DNA of 64,000 bases from NCBI RefSeq assembly GCF_014287515.2, contig NZ_CP092473.1, positions 2,321,001 through 2,385,000 on the forward strand, read 5' to 3'. Source of the stretch: Roseburia rectibacter (GTDB taxonomy: Bacteria; Bacillota; Clostridia; Lachnospirales; Lachnospiraceae). Of this stretch, positions 27,141-35,362 are shown piece by piece. Made by a program: the position numbers and the translations under genes. How positions within the stretch are numbered: position 1 is the first letter of the stretch; each line of letters opens with the position of its first letter. The notes beneath the pieces were generated by a model. The model was not told the origin of the DNA. It did no database searches and saw nothing but the letters and a program-made list of their open reading frames with translations.

Positions 27141-27494
27141 CTATGCAGATAAAATATCGAAAATCGTCTCTCTAAGCTGCTTCTCTACCTGCTCCATCAT
27201 TATGCCATCACATAATTTCAATGTTGCTGTAATACAATGCTGGCAAAAACTGCTCATATAACCTACCTGAATCTGTAGAAATTCTTTGCCAGTAATTTTA
27301 TATTTGAAATCCAATGAATCCGAAAAGATACCTGATTCCATATAAAAATCCAAATCTGTTACAAACTGCTCTGCTGTAATGGTCTGAACCTCATCTGTAT
27401 CTTTACATTCTGTCTGTGCATTGACGACTGTTACCAGATGATTTTTAATTGCTTTCTGAAGATTTTTCGCCGTTGTTGGTCTTGTGCTTCCCAT
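27141..27494 (-). CDS. Unknown protein
   Basis: 117 residues, not recognised. ATG at 27494 follows AAGGAGC. Its leader contains two hairpins (GGATCAAC/GTTGATCC at 27520-27540 and TGATAGG/CCTATCA near 27560-27580) downstream of a CRGAGAATATTA motif, so it probably has its own regulated transcript. Confidence 0.55.
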   Translation of the reverse strand: MGSTRPTTAKNLQKAIKNHLVTVVNAQTECKDTDEVQTITAEQFVTDLDFYMESGIFSDSLDFKYKITGKEFLQIQVGYMSSFCQHCITATLKLCDGIMMEQVEKQLRETIFDILSA

Positions 27495-27517
27495 ATACTT
27501 GCTCCTTTATGTACGGG

Positions 27518-27611
27518 ATCAACATTTCGTTGATCCACGGTTTTATGTTAATGTTTTGATAGGATAGGAACTTACCCTATCAGGACTTCCACCTATTATT
27601 AATATTCTCCG
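27518..27611 (-). promoter_or_regulatory. Motif copy 3 and two leader hairpins
   Basis: CGGAGAATATTAA at 27599-27611, followed downstream on the minus strand by a 7-bp hairpin (TGATAGG/CCTATCA) and a perfect 8-bp hairpin with loop GAAAT. All lie before the gene at 27494. Confidence 0.45.
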
Positions 27612-27634
27612 TTAAGAAAATACTTTTTACGTTA

Positions 27635-28147
27635 TTAACATCCACATGGATATTTCAAGCTGTCATCCAATAAATCTTTATTGTCATTTGCCACTAACTC
27701 TGCGACTCGACATTTAATTGCCTTCTGCAATTCATAGATCTGCTCATGTGAGATTGTTCTTTCTGCTAAAATATTTGCAAGCAATTTCATATCCACATTA
27801 CCCGTGTTAAGAATGTCCTCAAAAATCTTCCAATAGCTACGGCATAGATTTTCCCAATGATACGATGTCATATCCAAATCATTCAGATATTCTTCTGTTG
27901 TCATAGGTGTATCATCTGCATCCATGCTGTAATATTCAATCTTGCCATCAGAAGTTTGTTTGAATGTATCAAGATTTTCTTGCTCCTCTACCCAAATCTC
28001 ACAAAATTTTTCAGCATTAGCTTCTGCGTCTATCAAACCATTCTCTTCCAAATAATCAAGATATTCTAACTGAATAACCTGAAAATCGGATTCTGAAATA
28101 AATGCGCCTGTTCCTTTTCTTAATTTGTCTAAACTTAAATTTGTCAT
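27635..28147 (-). CDS. Unknown acidic protein
   Basis: 170 residues, very acidic, starting MTNLSLDKLRKGTGAF. No domain recognised. GGAGG precedes ATG. A CRGAGAG-type motif (28238-28250) and an ATATGG/CCATAT hairpin lie in the leader. Confidence 0.55.
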   Translation of the reverse strand: MTNLSLDKLRKGTGAFISESDFQVIQLEYLDYLEENGLIDAEANAEKFCEIWVEEQENLDTFKQTSDGKIEYYSMDADDTPMTTEEYLNDLDMTSYHWENLCRSYWKIFEDILNTGNVDMKLLANILAERTISHEQIYELQKAIKCRVAELVANDNKDLLDDSLKYPCGC

Positions 28148-28252
28148 ATCTTTTAATCCTCCATTTTCTATGCTGGCAGAGATATGGAAATCCCATATAA
28201 TTCTCTTTTATCTGCTTAACTGGCTGACCGTTTACTGTATTTGCTCTCTGTT

Positions 28253-28963
28253 TTAAAATCTCAGATACACATTTTCTCCATTTGTAAAAGTGATTGTATA
28301 ATTACGCAATCCCACATGAGGTACTAAATCTGCACTTGTCCTGTTAATCTTTTCGATATCCTCTTTTAAGATTACCATTCGTGATTTATCCACATAATGA
28401 GTAGTTGTCGGTACTGAAAGTGCAGAAATCAACTCGTCTTTTTCTTCATCTGATAAACCAGTCCATTTCTCGCTAATGATAGAAAGTGCTTTTTCTGTCG
28501 GAACATTACCATCAATACCGTATTTATCTAATACTTCCCATGCTCTTTCATTCTCCGTGTCATAATAATATTCATGGTCGAATGTTAATTTTACATTTCC
28601 ATCTTCACACTTTTCTATATCAAAGTGATCGAAAAATACTTCCCAATATGCCTTTCCAAAATTCTGCACTCTAATACCAAACTCTGATTCTGCAAGCTCT
28701 AAATTCTTTAAATCTTTAATTAAACCATCCCATGTAATTTCACCTGAACCACTTCTACTTTTTACAAACCCAACGAACTGTTTGATAGCATTCTGTGATT
28801 CAGATTTTTTATATCCTTCATCTGAAAGCAGTTTTGTAATATCTGTTGTAACATCTTTTGTCATTGTCAAATTATCAAAATCGCAAGATTTCTCTAATCC
28901 CTCACGATCAATGTGCTTTCCGTTAAAGTAACCCATAATAATTTCATAATCTTTGTTTGTCAT
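28253..28963 (-). CDS. Unknown protein with C-terminal strand module
   Basis: 236 residues starting MTNKDYEIIMGYF at 28963 with GGAGG upstream; the longer frame has no site. The C-terminal part (EDIEKI ... NYTITFTNGENVYLRF) resembles the ends of the two genes upstream, a helix-start plus beta-hairpin pattern. Function unknown. Confidence 0.55.
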   Translation of the reverse strand: MTNKDYEIIMGYFNGKHIDREGLEKSCDFDNLTMTKDVTTDITKLLSDEGYKKSESQNAIKQFVGFVKSRSGSGEITWDGLIKDLKNLELAESEFGIRVQNFGKAYWEVFFDHFDIEKCEDGNVKLTFDHEYYYDTENERAWEVLDKYGIDGNVPTEKALSIISEKWTGLSDEEKDELISALSVPTTTHYVDKSRMVILKEDIEKINRTSADLVPHVGLRNYTITFTNGENVYLRF

Positions 28964-28979
28964 AATAATTTTCCTCCAT

Positions 28980-29120
28980 TTATTTATGCTTTTTAATCTT
29001 ATCTGACAGCCATTTAATAGTGCCATCTTTGTTTATTGGTATCTGTACTCGTTGTCCGTTCTCATACTCGATTACATGTGATAACTTACCAGTATCTGCT
29101 CTTATCCATATCTTAACCAT
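28980..29120 (-). CDS. Small unknown protein (46 residues)
   Basis: MVKIWIRADTGKLSHVIEYE, ending WLSDKIKKHK. Strong ribosome site GGAAGG upstream, and its 3' end runs into the ribosome site of the next gene. A CAGAGAATGTATA motif (29137-29149) lies just upstream. Good candidate for a real small gene. Confidence 0.65.
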   Translation of the reverse strand: MVKIWIRADTGKLSHVIEYENGQRVQIPINKDGTIKWLSDKIKKHK

Positions 29121-29136
29121 GCCTGTTTCCTTCCTA

Positions 29137-29149
29137 TATACATTCTCTG
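29137..29149 (-). promoter_or_regulatory. CRGAGAATRTATA motif, copy 4
   Basis: CAGAGAATGTATA, between the stop of the 139-residue gene and the small gene at 29120. Confidence 0.35.
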
Positions 29150-29153
29150 TTTG

Positions 29154-29573
29154 TTACTCAATAAAACCGATTGTTACAACATTTCTGTGTCCGTCTACAT
29201 TGTTGTTTTGAGGCAGCATGTACAGATTAATGACTCTCGATGATGTAAATATAAACCAGTCCTCAAAATTTTCTACTGCCTCAACTGCTTCGATCCTTGC
29301 AATATCAATGAACATACTGCTATTAATCTCCATTGGATAAAGTGGCTGATTGATTTCCTCATTGAATCCTACTGGCTTTTTTTCGTTGTTACCGAATGAC
29401 AGAAGTGTTGTATTTCCCAACATCCTACAATTAGTGAAATATAAATCACCAAACTCAACATCTGTGTTATGCTGGCTCTTTTCATCAAGATTTCCACTGT
29501 TCAAATGAATTTGAAAACCTTTGCCACTCTCATTCTGTTCCTTTAATAAATTTGATAATTCTGTAAGTTCCAT
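29154..29573 (-). CDS. Unknown protein
   Basis: 139 residues, beta-rich. ATG follows GAGGAGG. It ends with IDIARIEAVEAVENFEDW and hydrophobic strands, similar in pattern to its two neighbours. No known family recognised. Confidence 0.55.
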   Translation of the reverse strand: MELTELSNLLKEQNESGKGFQIHLNSGNLDEKSQHNTDVEFGDLYFTNCRMLGNTTLLSFGNNEKKPVGFNEEINQPLYPMEINSSMFIDIARIEAVEAVENFEDWFIFTSSRVINLYMLPQNNNVDGHRNVVTIGFIE

Positions 29574-29592
29574 GTAATTAGTCCTCCTCTGT

Positions 29593-29994
29593 CTAATAAA
29601 TCACGTTGATTGTAATCTCTGCGCCATCCACCATAACAATATTTATATCAAGCACATTGTCAGGATTATCTTTATTGATACAACCTGAAATATTGTCTAT
29701 ATGGTCAATGCTGATGGAAGTTGTTGCTATAATGATGTTTTCTTTATCTGTGAAGAAATAATTTATAAGATCGAATCCTCTTTCATTTTCAGCCACAACA
29801 TATTTCATACGATTAAAATAATGACTTGTGCCATTCGTACCATTTACACTGTCTATATTTCCAACAAGCCCAAATTCTGTCATCTGAATTAGTTTTTCAA
29901 TACACATTCCATTTACGATACCATTCTTTAGAATCTGTCTCGCTTCCTGTGATTTATCTGCTTTCTTCATCTGTATTACTTTTGATTTTCCCAT
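29593..29994 (-). CDS. Unknown protein
   Basis: 133 residues starting MGKSKVIQMKKADK at 29994; AAAGGAC lies just upstream. The last 40 residues (SISIDHIDNISG ... GAEITINVIY) have the same strand-rich ending as the two genes downstream. A GGTGG-AAAT-CCACC hairpin and a CAGAGAACAATAT motif (30049-30061) are in the leader. Confidence 0.55.
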   Translation of the reverse strand: MGKSKVIQMKKADKSQEARQILKNGIVNGMCIEKLIQMTEFGLVGNIDSVNGTNGTSHYFNRMKYVVAENERGFDLINYFFTDKENIIIATTSISIDHIDNISGCINKDNPDNVLDINIVMVDGAEITINVIY

Positions 29995-30063
29995 ATAGCA
30001 AAGTCCTTTCTTTGGTTCGTGAGGGTGGATTTCCACCACACACACACTATATTGTTCTCTGTT

Positions 30064-31167
30064 TTACTTGCTGATTCTTCTTGCTTTTAGTGCATCTAAT
30101 CTATTTGACTTCTTTGGTGCTACAACTGGCTCTGCCTTCTGTCCAAATATATCTAATGATTTTGCAGTTCTTACTTCTGTTAATGCTTTCATAGAGTTTT
30201 GAACATTCACAGCTTCTTTCTCAATAGCATCTGTCATTGAATCCAATCTACTGTATGGCATTGTTAAACCACTAAGAATAATTACATTTTCTTCTGATTC
30301 AGACAGATAACCATGAAATTCTGTTGGTGCTGTTCCTACCTCTTTACGCAACTGAATAATATCAATCTTACTTTCCTTTGCTGATACAGCTTCAGAAATA
30401 CCCATAATCGTAACAGTCTTGTCCTCTCTCTTTGCAAAAATATTGTTATCCTTATTTAAAATATCAATGATATTTGCAGTCGTTCCCTTTGTTGCATTGG
30501 TTTTTGTAATGACAGAGAATGACGGACACTTTAAGCAAGCTTCAATTTCTGCCAAATCCATATTTCCATCCTGGGATTTATTATTGATGCAAAGAATACC
30601 TGTAAATAATGAAGCGAACACTTTATTTACAGTAATTTTGTCGCTTGCATTATTGTCAAGGATAAAAATACTTCCCATTTCTGGCTTTAATTCATCAATC
30701 TCATTAAATGTCAATCTTGCATTATCTCTTACCTTTAATGGTTCTGTATCTGCTGGCAATACAGGAATCATACCAACCGAATATCCCATTTCCTTTAATA
30801 TTCCACTAAGAATAGGTGCTATCGCTGATCCTGTGCCTCCACCACATGAGAATGCAATGAAAATAATGGAATCTTCGATAATGTATGACTGTAATTCTTC
30901 CAGAATTTCGTCAATGCCATCTGCTAATGCTTCTGTACTCTTATTCCTGTCGCAAGCTGCACCTTTTGAATTGTTAATGTGAATCTTGTGAGATAATGTT
31001 ACGGATGATAAATCTTCTGTACTTGTATTGATTCCAATAAAGGAAAGATTTGATTTATCCCCATCAAGAAGATTTACAGCCTTCTCAATTTCTGCGATAA
31101 TCTGTGTTCCACACTGACCACATCCAATGCCTGTAATTTTAAGTCCTGCGTTGATTTCCTTATTCAT
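30064..31167 (-). CDS. Tubulin/FtsZ-family GTPase, TubZ/PhuZ-like
   Basis: 367 residues. GTP-binding signature GGGTGS at 109-114, N-terminal glycine loop GIGCGQCG at 13-20, FIGINTSTEDL at 43-53, and a T7-type catalytic loop NMDLAEIE at 202-209. It lacks the FtsZ C-terminal tail for ZipA/SepF binding, and the overall pattern fits plasmid and phage tubulins that move or segregate DNA. The start at 31167 follows GGAGG. Two winged-helix genes lie directly upstream, as tubR does for tubZ. Confidence 0.8.
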   Translation of the reverse strand: MNKEINAGLKITGIGCGQCGTQIIAEIEKAVNLLDGDKSNLSFIGINTSTEDLSSVTLSHKIHINNSKGAACDRNKSTEALADGIDEILEELQSYIIEDSIIFIAFSCGGGTGSAIAPILSGILKEMGYSVGMIPVLPADTEPLKVRDNARLTFNEIDELKPEMGSIFILDNNASDKITVNKVFASLFTGILCINNKSQDGNMDLAEIEACLKCPSFSVITKTNATKGTTANIIDILNKDNNIFAKREDKTVTIMGISEAVSAKESKIDIIQLRKEVGTAPTEFHGYLSESEENVIILSGLTMPYSRLDSMTDAIEKEAVNVQNSMKALTEVRTAKSLDIFGQKAEPVVAPKKSNRLDALKARRISK

Positions 31168-31172
31168 AGTAA

Positions 31173-31445
31173 TTATTCCTCCGTTTCTTCCTCTTCCATT
31201 TCTTTTAACCAATTCATACCTTTAGATGTAATGTAATATGTATATGTATTACCTACTGGCATTCCATTTTTTACATACCCACCTTGTATCAGATTTCTAA
31301 GGTTGTTATAAATGGTCTTATCACAATAACTTGTTCCTTCTTCTGCAAGTCCATCAAGTATCATTTTTCTTGTGGCTGCTATAATTTTGCTTTTTGCATC
31401 AGTTCTATATAACCAACTAAGTATCAAATAACTAATGACTTTCAA
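31173..31445 (-). CDS. Winged-helix protein, candidate TubR
   Basis: 90 residues starting TTG at 31445 with GGAGG nine bases upstream; a longer frame is possible but lacks a site. The sequence KTIYNNLRNLIQGGYVKNGM followed by YTYYITSKGMNWL is a winged helix with wing. It ends 6 bp before the tubulin-like start. Likely DNA-binding adaptor or repressor. Confidence 0.6.
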   Translation of the reverse strand: MKVISYLILSWLYRTDAKSKIIAATRKMILDGLAEEGTSYCDKTIYNNLRNLIQGGYVKNGMPVGNTYTYYITSKGMNWLKEMEEEETEE

Positions 31446-31464
31446 AATTCTTACCTCCATTCTG

Positions 31465-31710
31465 CTATGATTTATAGTAGGCTTTTCCAAGTTCGCTAAT
31501 ATAATATGTGCTTGCCAATCCATCTATCAGACCACATTCCACATATCCTTGTTTGCTCATACTCTGCAAATGCCTGTATGTTGTACTGTATGATTTTCTT
31601 TTTGCTACTGAAATTTCTTCTAATATCTGTGAAATATTCATAGCTTTTAATGGATTGTCCACATTCTGATTACAAAGTAACATTAGAATTTCATAATCAA
31701 ATTTTGTCAT
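31465..31710 (-). CDS. Winged-helix protein, PadR-like, second candidate TubR
   Basis: 81 residues from ATG at 31710 with GGAGG upstream. KSYSTTYRHLQSMSKQGYVE followed by YYISELGKAYY is a winged helix like that of the next gene, so the two are probably an old duplication. A pair of winged-helix genes before a tubulin-like gene is unusual for simple tubZRC sets. Confidence 0.6.
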   Translation of the reverse strand: MTKFDYEILMLLCNQNVDNPLKAMNISQILEEISVAKRKSYSTTYRHLQSMSKQGYVECGLIDGLASTYYISELGKAYYKS

Positions 31711-32001
31711 TACTTTCCACACCTCCTTGTCTCTCGTCATTAAATGTTAAAAAATATATTGGCATTTCTGCCCTCTATATACTTATTCGCCTTTTGAAAA
31801 TTGTTTTTTGCAAAATTTCTACACCATCAAAAATTTTTTTCAAAACATTCTCTTATCAGATTTCCATAGAATGAGAAAATTTTTATGAAATGTTTTGCAA
31901 TCAACCCTTTCAACATAATATTCTCCACTTGTTTTTGTATTTTTGTGCAAATTAAAAAAGCACCATACAAAGACTTATATTTCAAAATCTTTATATAGTG
32001 C
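31711..32001 (-). promoter_or_regulatory. Control region of the tubulin-like operon, candidate centromere
   Basis: Very AT-rich and gene-free. Three similar sites, TTGCAAAACATTTC type, lie at 31808-31819, 31839-31851 and inverted at 31887-31900. A TGGAGAATATTAT motif (31915-31927) lies just upstream. The layout resembles tubC, the binding sites of TubR. Confidence 0.45.
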
Positions 32002-32662
32002 TTATATGTAATACCTATGCTGATTATTTTTTCTATTTCATCAATTCAATCAATTCAGCCTTTAACTTATGGTATTTTTCATTTCGTTTCATATCCTCAA
32101 ACTCACCTTGTTCAACTCTTTTCATAACATCTTCCATCCATATCAATAATTTTGTCTCATACTCTTCTCTTTCAGCTAAAACAGCATCTTTAAAAATTTT
32201 TTCATATTTGAATAATAACGCCCGTGTTTGTGTTTCTCCAAAATAATCTATCAAAGGTTGCATATCATCTATAGTTATATTTTTGTAGTTATGGTATGTT
32301 CTTGTATTATGAAGTTTCTTTTCAAGTGGTCTTTCATATATTGTACCCTTACCTGATTCAAAATAAGCTCTGATTAGAGCTTTAACAAATCCGTTCATAC
32401 TTTGATTTGTCTTTTCCAGATATTCTTTTAGCTGTGTGTATTCTTCCATTTCGGAAAGAGTGTATTTTACTGACACCATCTTTATTTTCTTATCATATCT
32501 TTTCTGGGCTTGTTTCTGTGAATCCGACACTTTGCTTTCACTCATATATATTATTTATATGTAGTACCTATATAGTGCATATCCATTATTTCAAATTGCT
32601 TATATGTATTACATATATCTCCTTTGCAAATCTTATTTTTCATATTTCTATGTAATACCTAT
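32002..32662. repeat. Four 17-bp repeats around the RHH-type gene
   Basis: TTATATGTAATACCTAT type repeats at 32002-32018, 32555-32571, 32600-32616 and 32646-32662. Three lie in the promoter of the gene at 32545 and one just beyond its 3' end. Likely operator or iteron sites for its product. Confidence 0.65.
32033..32545 (-). CDS. Ribbon-helix-helix-like DNA-binding protein
   Basis: 170 residues. Near the start KMVSVKYTLSEMEEYTQLKE and SMNGFVKALIRAYFES fit a ribbon-helix-helix (Arc/CopG-type) domain; the rest is a charged helical tail. Four 17-bp repeats frame the gene, which suggests self-control. It could be a copy-number or partition regulator. Confidence 0.6.
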   Translation of the reverse strand: MSESKVSDSQKQAQKRYDKKIKMVSVKYTLSEMEEYTQLKEYLEKTNQSMNGFVKALIRAYFESGKGTIYERPLEKKLHNTRTYHNYKNITIDDMQPLIDYFGETQTRALLFKYEKIFKDAVLAEREEYETKLLIWMEDVMKRVEQGEFEDMKRNEKYHKLKAELIELMK

Positions 32663-32859
32663 TATAACAGATTGCAGAATTTCCACAAATACAATTCTTT
32701 CTACATAAACAGAAAAGCCATGACTTATTACAGCCATGACTTTTCAACAACAAAACAATTTCAATCTATAGGTAATCCTATGATCAAAAAATGTATATCA
32801 AGGGTTCATCACGCCCTTAATACCTAATGAGTATAACATACCTTGCCGATTTTTTCTAT
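32663..32859. other. Intergenic region
   Basis: No gene seen. It contains AAAAGCCATGACTTATTACA then GCCATGACTTTT, a repeat that forms only a partial stem and may act as a weak terminator. Confidence 0.4.
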
Positions 32860-33018
32860 CTACTTTTCCTTGGAAAATCTGAATCGGCTTGATACATCGT
32901 CAAATGTTTTTAGAACGAATTTTATATCATCCTCTGATATACTATTCTCCATCTCATTTCTAAGTCTCTGTTTAATTTCCGCTTTGATTGCTAATGATTC
33001 AATATTTGTATCTATCAT
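32860..33018 (-). CDS. Small unknown protein (52 residues)
   Basis: Begins MIDTNIESLAIKAEIKQRLR and ends SSRFRFSKEK. Charged and helical. AAGGAAG lies upstream of ATG. It follows the gene at 33057 by 38 bp in the same direction. Confidence 0.6.
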   Translation of the reverse strand: MIDTNIESLAIKAEIKQRLRNEMENSISEDDIKFVLKTFDDVSSRFRFSKEK

Positions 33019-33056
33019 AATATAACCTATTTCTTCCTTATTATAATGCTATGATG

Positions 33057-33269
33057 CTAACCAGCCTTTAACATTGTCTGCCTATCTTCATCGGCTATTT
33101 CCTTATCAAATAGAAAGACCTTACCCAACTTTTCAGTGTATGGAATTTCCAATGCTTCCAGAATAGTCTCAATTCTTGCTACCTCTGTCCTGTCTATTGG
33201 AATTGATTTATTATTGTTGCTGATAAATACTTGATTTATGTTATAGTCGTATTCAATTTTTATGCTCAT
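33057..33269 (-). CDS. Unknown small protein (70 residues)
   Basis: Starts MSIKIEYDYNINQVFIS at 33269; AAGGAGG precedes it. It overlaps the 3' end of the zinc-motif gene by 17 bp, so both are likely translated together. No family recognised. Confidence 0.6.
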   Translation of the reverse strand: MSIKIEYDYNINQVFISNNNKSIPIDRTEVARIETILEALEIPYTEKLGKVFLFDKEIADEDRQTMLKAG

Positions 33270-33648
33270 CTTGAGCCTCCTTGTTAAGTTCGTTGCATCT
33301 GGTTTCTGCTTCTTCCTGTGTGGCGAATAGCTTCCGATCTGTATAGTCGCTCCTATCAGCAAATCCATATTTCACAACTGTTTTCGGTTCGTTGTGGTGT
33401 CCACCAGTGTTAAGCAAATAATTATATACCTTGATATTAGTAATGGTGTTTTTACCAGCTAATTGATATATTTTCCTCTTTCCGTGTAATCGACCAGTGC
33501 CAAAACATTTATCACATGAGAATCTATTACCATCTACAATAATATGTCCTTCTCCATTACAAGCTGCACATGGTTCTTTTGACCTTGCTTTCTGGATGAT
33601 ATAGACCTCTTGACCGATGTTAAACTTTGTTTCTATATTTATTTGCAT
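33253..33648 (-). CDS. DnaJ-type zinc-motif protein
   Basis: 131 residues. Two CxxCxGxG-type motifs, CAACNGEG and CDKCFGTG, spaced as half of a DnaJ zinc-binding domain. Beginning and end are not DnaJ-like and there is no J domain. Proteins like this occur in phages and mobile elements; they bind zinc, and the role is unknown. Confidence 0.7.
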   Translation of the reverse strand: MQINIETKFNIGQEVYIIQKARSKEPCAACNGEGHIIVDGNRFSCDKCFGTGRLHGKRKIYQLAGKNTITNIKVYNYLLNTGGHHNEPKTVVKYGFADRSDYTDRKLFATQEEAETRCNELNKEAQDEHKN

Positions 33649-33959
33649 TGTCTTGACCTCTCTTTCTTGTGTGTTGTGGTTGTTTTGTTGTAATGATACT
33701 GGTTACATTGAAAAATTGCTTTCTATTTACGATAAGCCTCTTCCAACAAAAATTATTAAAATCCATTGTACTTACAGTAAAAATCCAAATTGTATATGCA
33801 ATTCAACATTTTGCATATCAGTTTATAATTACATTGTAGTTACAAGGTTTTTACGATGTCATTCAATTCCTACCAAAATAGTATGTTATCGCATTTCCTA
33901 AATAAAAAGATATAGGAAAATCAAGTATTTACGCATTTTGCGATATAGGGTTCGATAAG
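33649..33959. other. Intergenic region
   Basis: No gene on either strand. ATTTACGCATTTT occurs at 33929-33941 and 33961-33973, and TTTACGAT occurs twice more, so short repeats may mark a promoter or binding region. Confidence 0.4.
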
Positions 33960-34142
33960 CTATTTACGCATTTTATCAATCATTTCCTGCAATCGTTCCT
34001 TTCCGCTTTGGATATAATATAATTCTCCATTAATCTTAATAGCTTCATTATTCTCATGTGCCATAATAACCTTTTGCTGATAAAGGTTGATTCCTACAGC
34101 AACTCCATTACAAAAAGCCTGACTTTCAAAAATTCTATCCAT
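33960..34142 (-). CDS. Unknown small protein (60 residues)
   Basis: Starts MDRIFESQAFCNGVAVGINL at 34142; GAGGTGG precedes ATG. Beta-rich ending. Not recognised. Confidence 0.55.
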   Translation of the reverse strand: MDRIFESQAFCNGVAVGINLYQQKVIMAHENNEAIKINGELYYIQSGKERLQEMIDKMRK

Positions 34143-34232
34143 TATAATTTCCACCTCCACGATAAATAAAATAAACCGCAAAGTATAATCAGAGATATAA
34201 CAAATCTGATACACTTATGATTATTTGATTCT

Positions 34233-34460
34233 TTATGCTTCAAGGGCTTTTCCTCTCAATCTGCTATATGCGTTATTCCTATGTACTTTATAATTCTCTT
34301 CTGCTAACTGTATTCCTATTGTTTTATTCCATACCTCTTGTACTGTCGGTATATGAGATAGATTTCCATAATGTAAAATCCTCTTTGTATCTGCCACCTC
34401 ATAAAATTTTCCACAGATTACAATTTTATATCCTTGCTTATATGCTACTTGTCTTTTCAT
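34233..34460 (-). CDS. Unknown small basic protein (75 residues)
   Basis: Begins MKRQVAYKQGYKIVICGKFY; basic, no known domain. It lies between the serine recombinase gene and the gene at 34142 in the same direction. Confidence 0.5.
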   Translation of the reverse strand: MKRQVAYKQGYKIVICGKFYEVADTKRILHYGNLSHIPTVQEVWNKTIGIQLAEENYKVHRNNAYSRLRGKALEA

Positions 34461-34533
34461 CTGTCTATGCCTCCCATCTTTGGTAAATGCTTCATATAAT
34501 GTTTCTCTATATTTCTACATCCTTGTATTAAAT

Positions 34534-35187
34534 TCACAGATCCTTTTCATAAATCTTAACCAGCTTATAAAATGTTGACCTTTTCAAATTCAGTATTTCC
34601 ATACACTTTGTTGCTGTCATTTCTCCTAGTCTCCATTTTTCATAGTAATCTTTCCAATTATCGGGAAACTGTGCGTTTGGTCTGCCTGTTGGTCTGCCTG
34701 TCTTTAAAGAAGTTTTCTTTCCATTGATTACTGGCATAACATCCATTCCCTGTTTTTGTCTACGTCTTGTGTTTTCAAGTTCCTTTTGTGCCACATAAGA
34801 CAAAATCTGTAATACCAGGTCAGCAATAAATCTTTTATCAAGATTATCACCAGATTGCCTTGTGTCGAGTAATGGCATATCCAACACAACAATATCTGCT
34901 CCAATAACATTGATAATATAGTTCCACTGTTCCTTGATTTCCGTATAGTTTCTACCCAACCTATCAAGACTGACAATAACAAGCAAATCTCCCTCTCTTA
35001 AAGTTGGTGCTGTTGTTTCTGTTCCAACTAATGCGTTGTATTCCATTCGATTAAATGTCTTTCCGCTTATTTTGTCACACTTAATATTTCTCTCAGATAT
35101 TCCAAACTCTTTTAACTGTTCAATTTGTCGTGCAAGATTCTGTTCTTTTGTAGAAACTCTTGCATATCCCCATACTTCATTTTTCAT
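34534..35187 (-). CDS. Serine recombinase/resolvase
   Basis: 217 residues, small-resolvase type. The N-terminal catalytic domain has GYARVSTKEQN with nucleophile S12 and R10, and VSLDRLGRNY; a C-terminal helix-turn-helix includes MTATKCMEILNLKRSTFYK. It would resolve multimers or invert DNA at a site in the element. A CGGAGAATACTTA motif (35281-35293) lies upstream. Confidence 0.9.
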   Translation of the reverse strand: MKNEVWGYARVSTKEQNLARQIEQLKEFGISERNIKCDKISGKTFNRMEYNALVGTETTAPTLREGDLLVIVSLDRLGRNYTEIKEQWNYIINVIGADIVVLDMPLLDTRQSGDNLDKRFIADLVLQILSYVAQKELENTRRRQKQGMDVMPVINGKKTSLKTGRPTGRPNAQFPDNWKDYYEKWRLGEMTATKCMEILNLKRSTFYKLVKIYEKDL

Positions 35188-35280
35188 ATTACTGTCCTTT
35201 CTGTTCGTAAAACACTTGTCACTTTTCGGATATATCTGTAAATAGAATTGACACCTTTACAAATACATTTCCTTACATAA

Positions 35281-35293
35281 TAAGTATTCTCCG
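35281..35293 (-). promoter_or_regulatory. CRGAGAATAYTTA motif upstream of the resolvase
   Basis: CGGAGAATACTTA, the furthest-right copy of the recurring motif, about 95 bp before the resolvase start. Confidence 0.3.
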
Positions 35294-35329
35294 TAAAATG
35301 ACACCTTTATAGACAGTTTCCATTTTCGC

Positions 35330-35358
35330 TTGTAGCATTGTTTTTCTTCCTATATAAT
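35330..35358 (+). promoter_or_regulatory. Sigma-A-type promoter for the plus-strand gene at 35.4 kb
   Basis: TTGTAG at 35330-35335, 17 bp, TATAAT at 35353-35358. Transcription should begin near 35365, which bears on the start of the next gene. Confidence 0.7.
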
Positions 35359-35362
35359 ATAT

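Noticed and set aside
30064..31167. Host FtsZ division protein
   Set aside because: No FtsZ C-terminal peptide, and it lies inside the mobile element with tubR-like genes instead of the dcw cluster.
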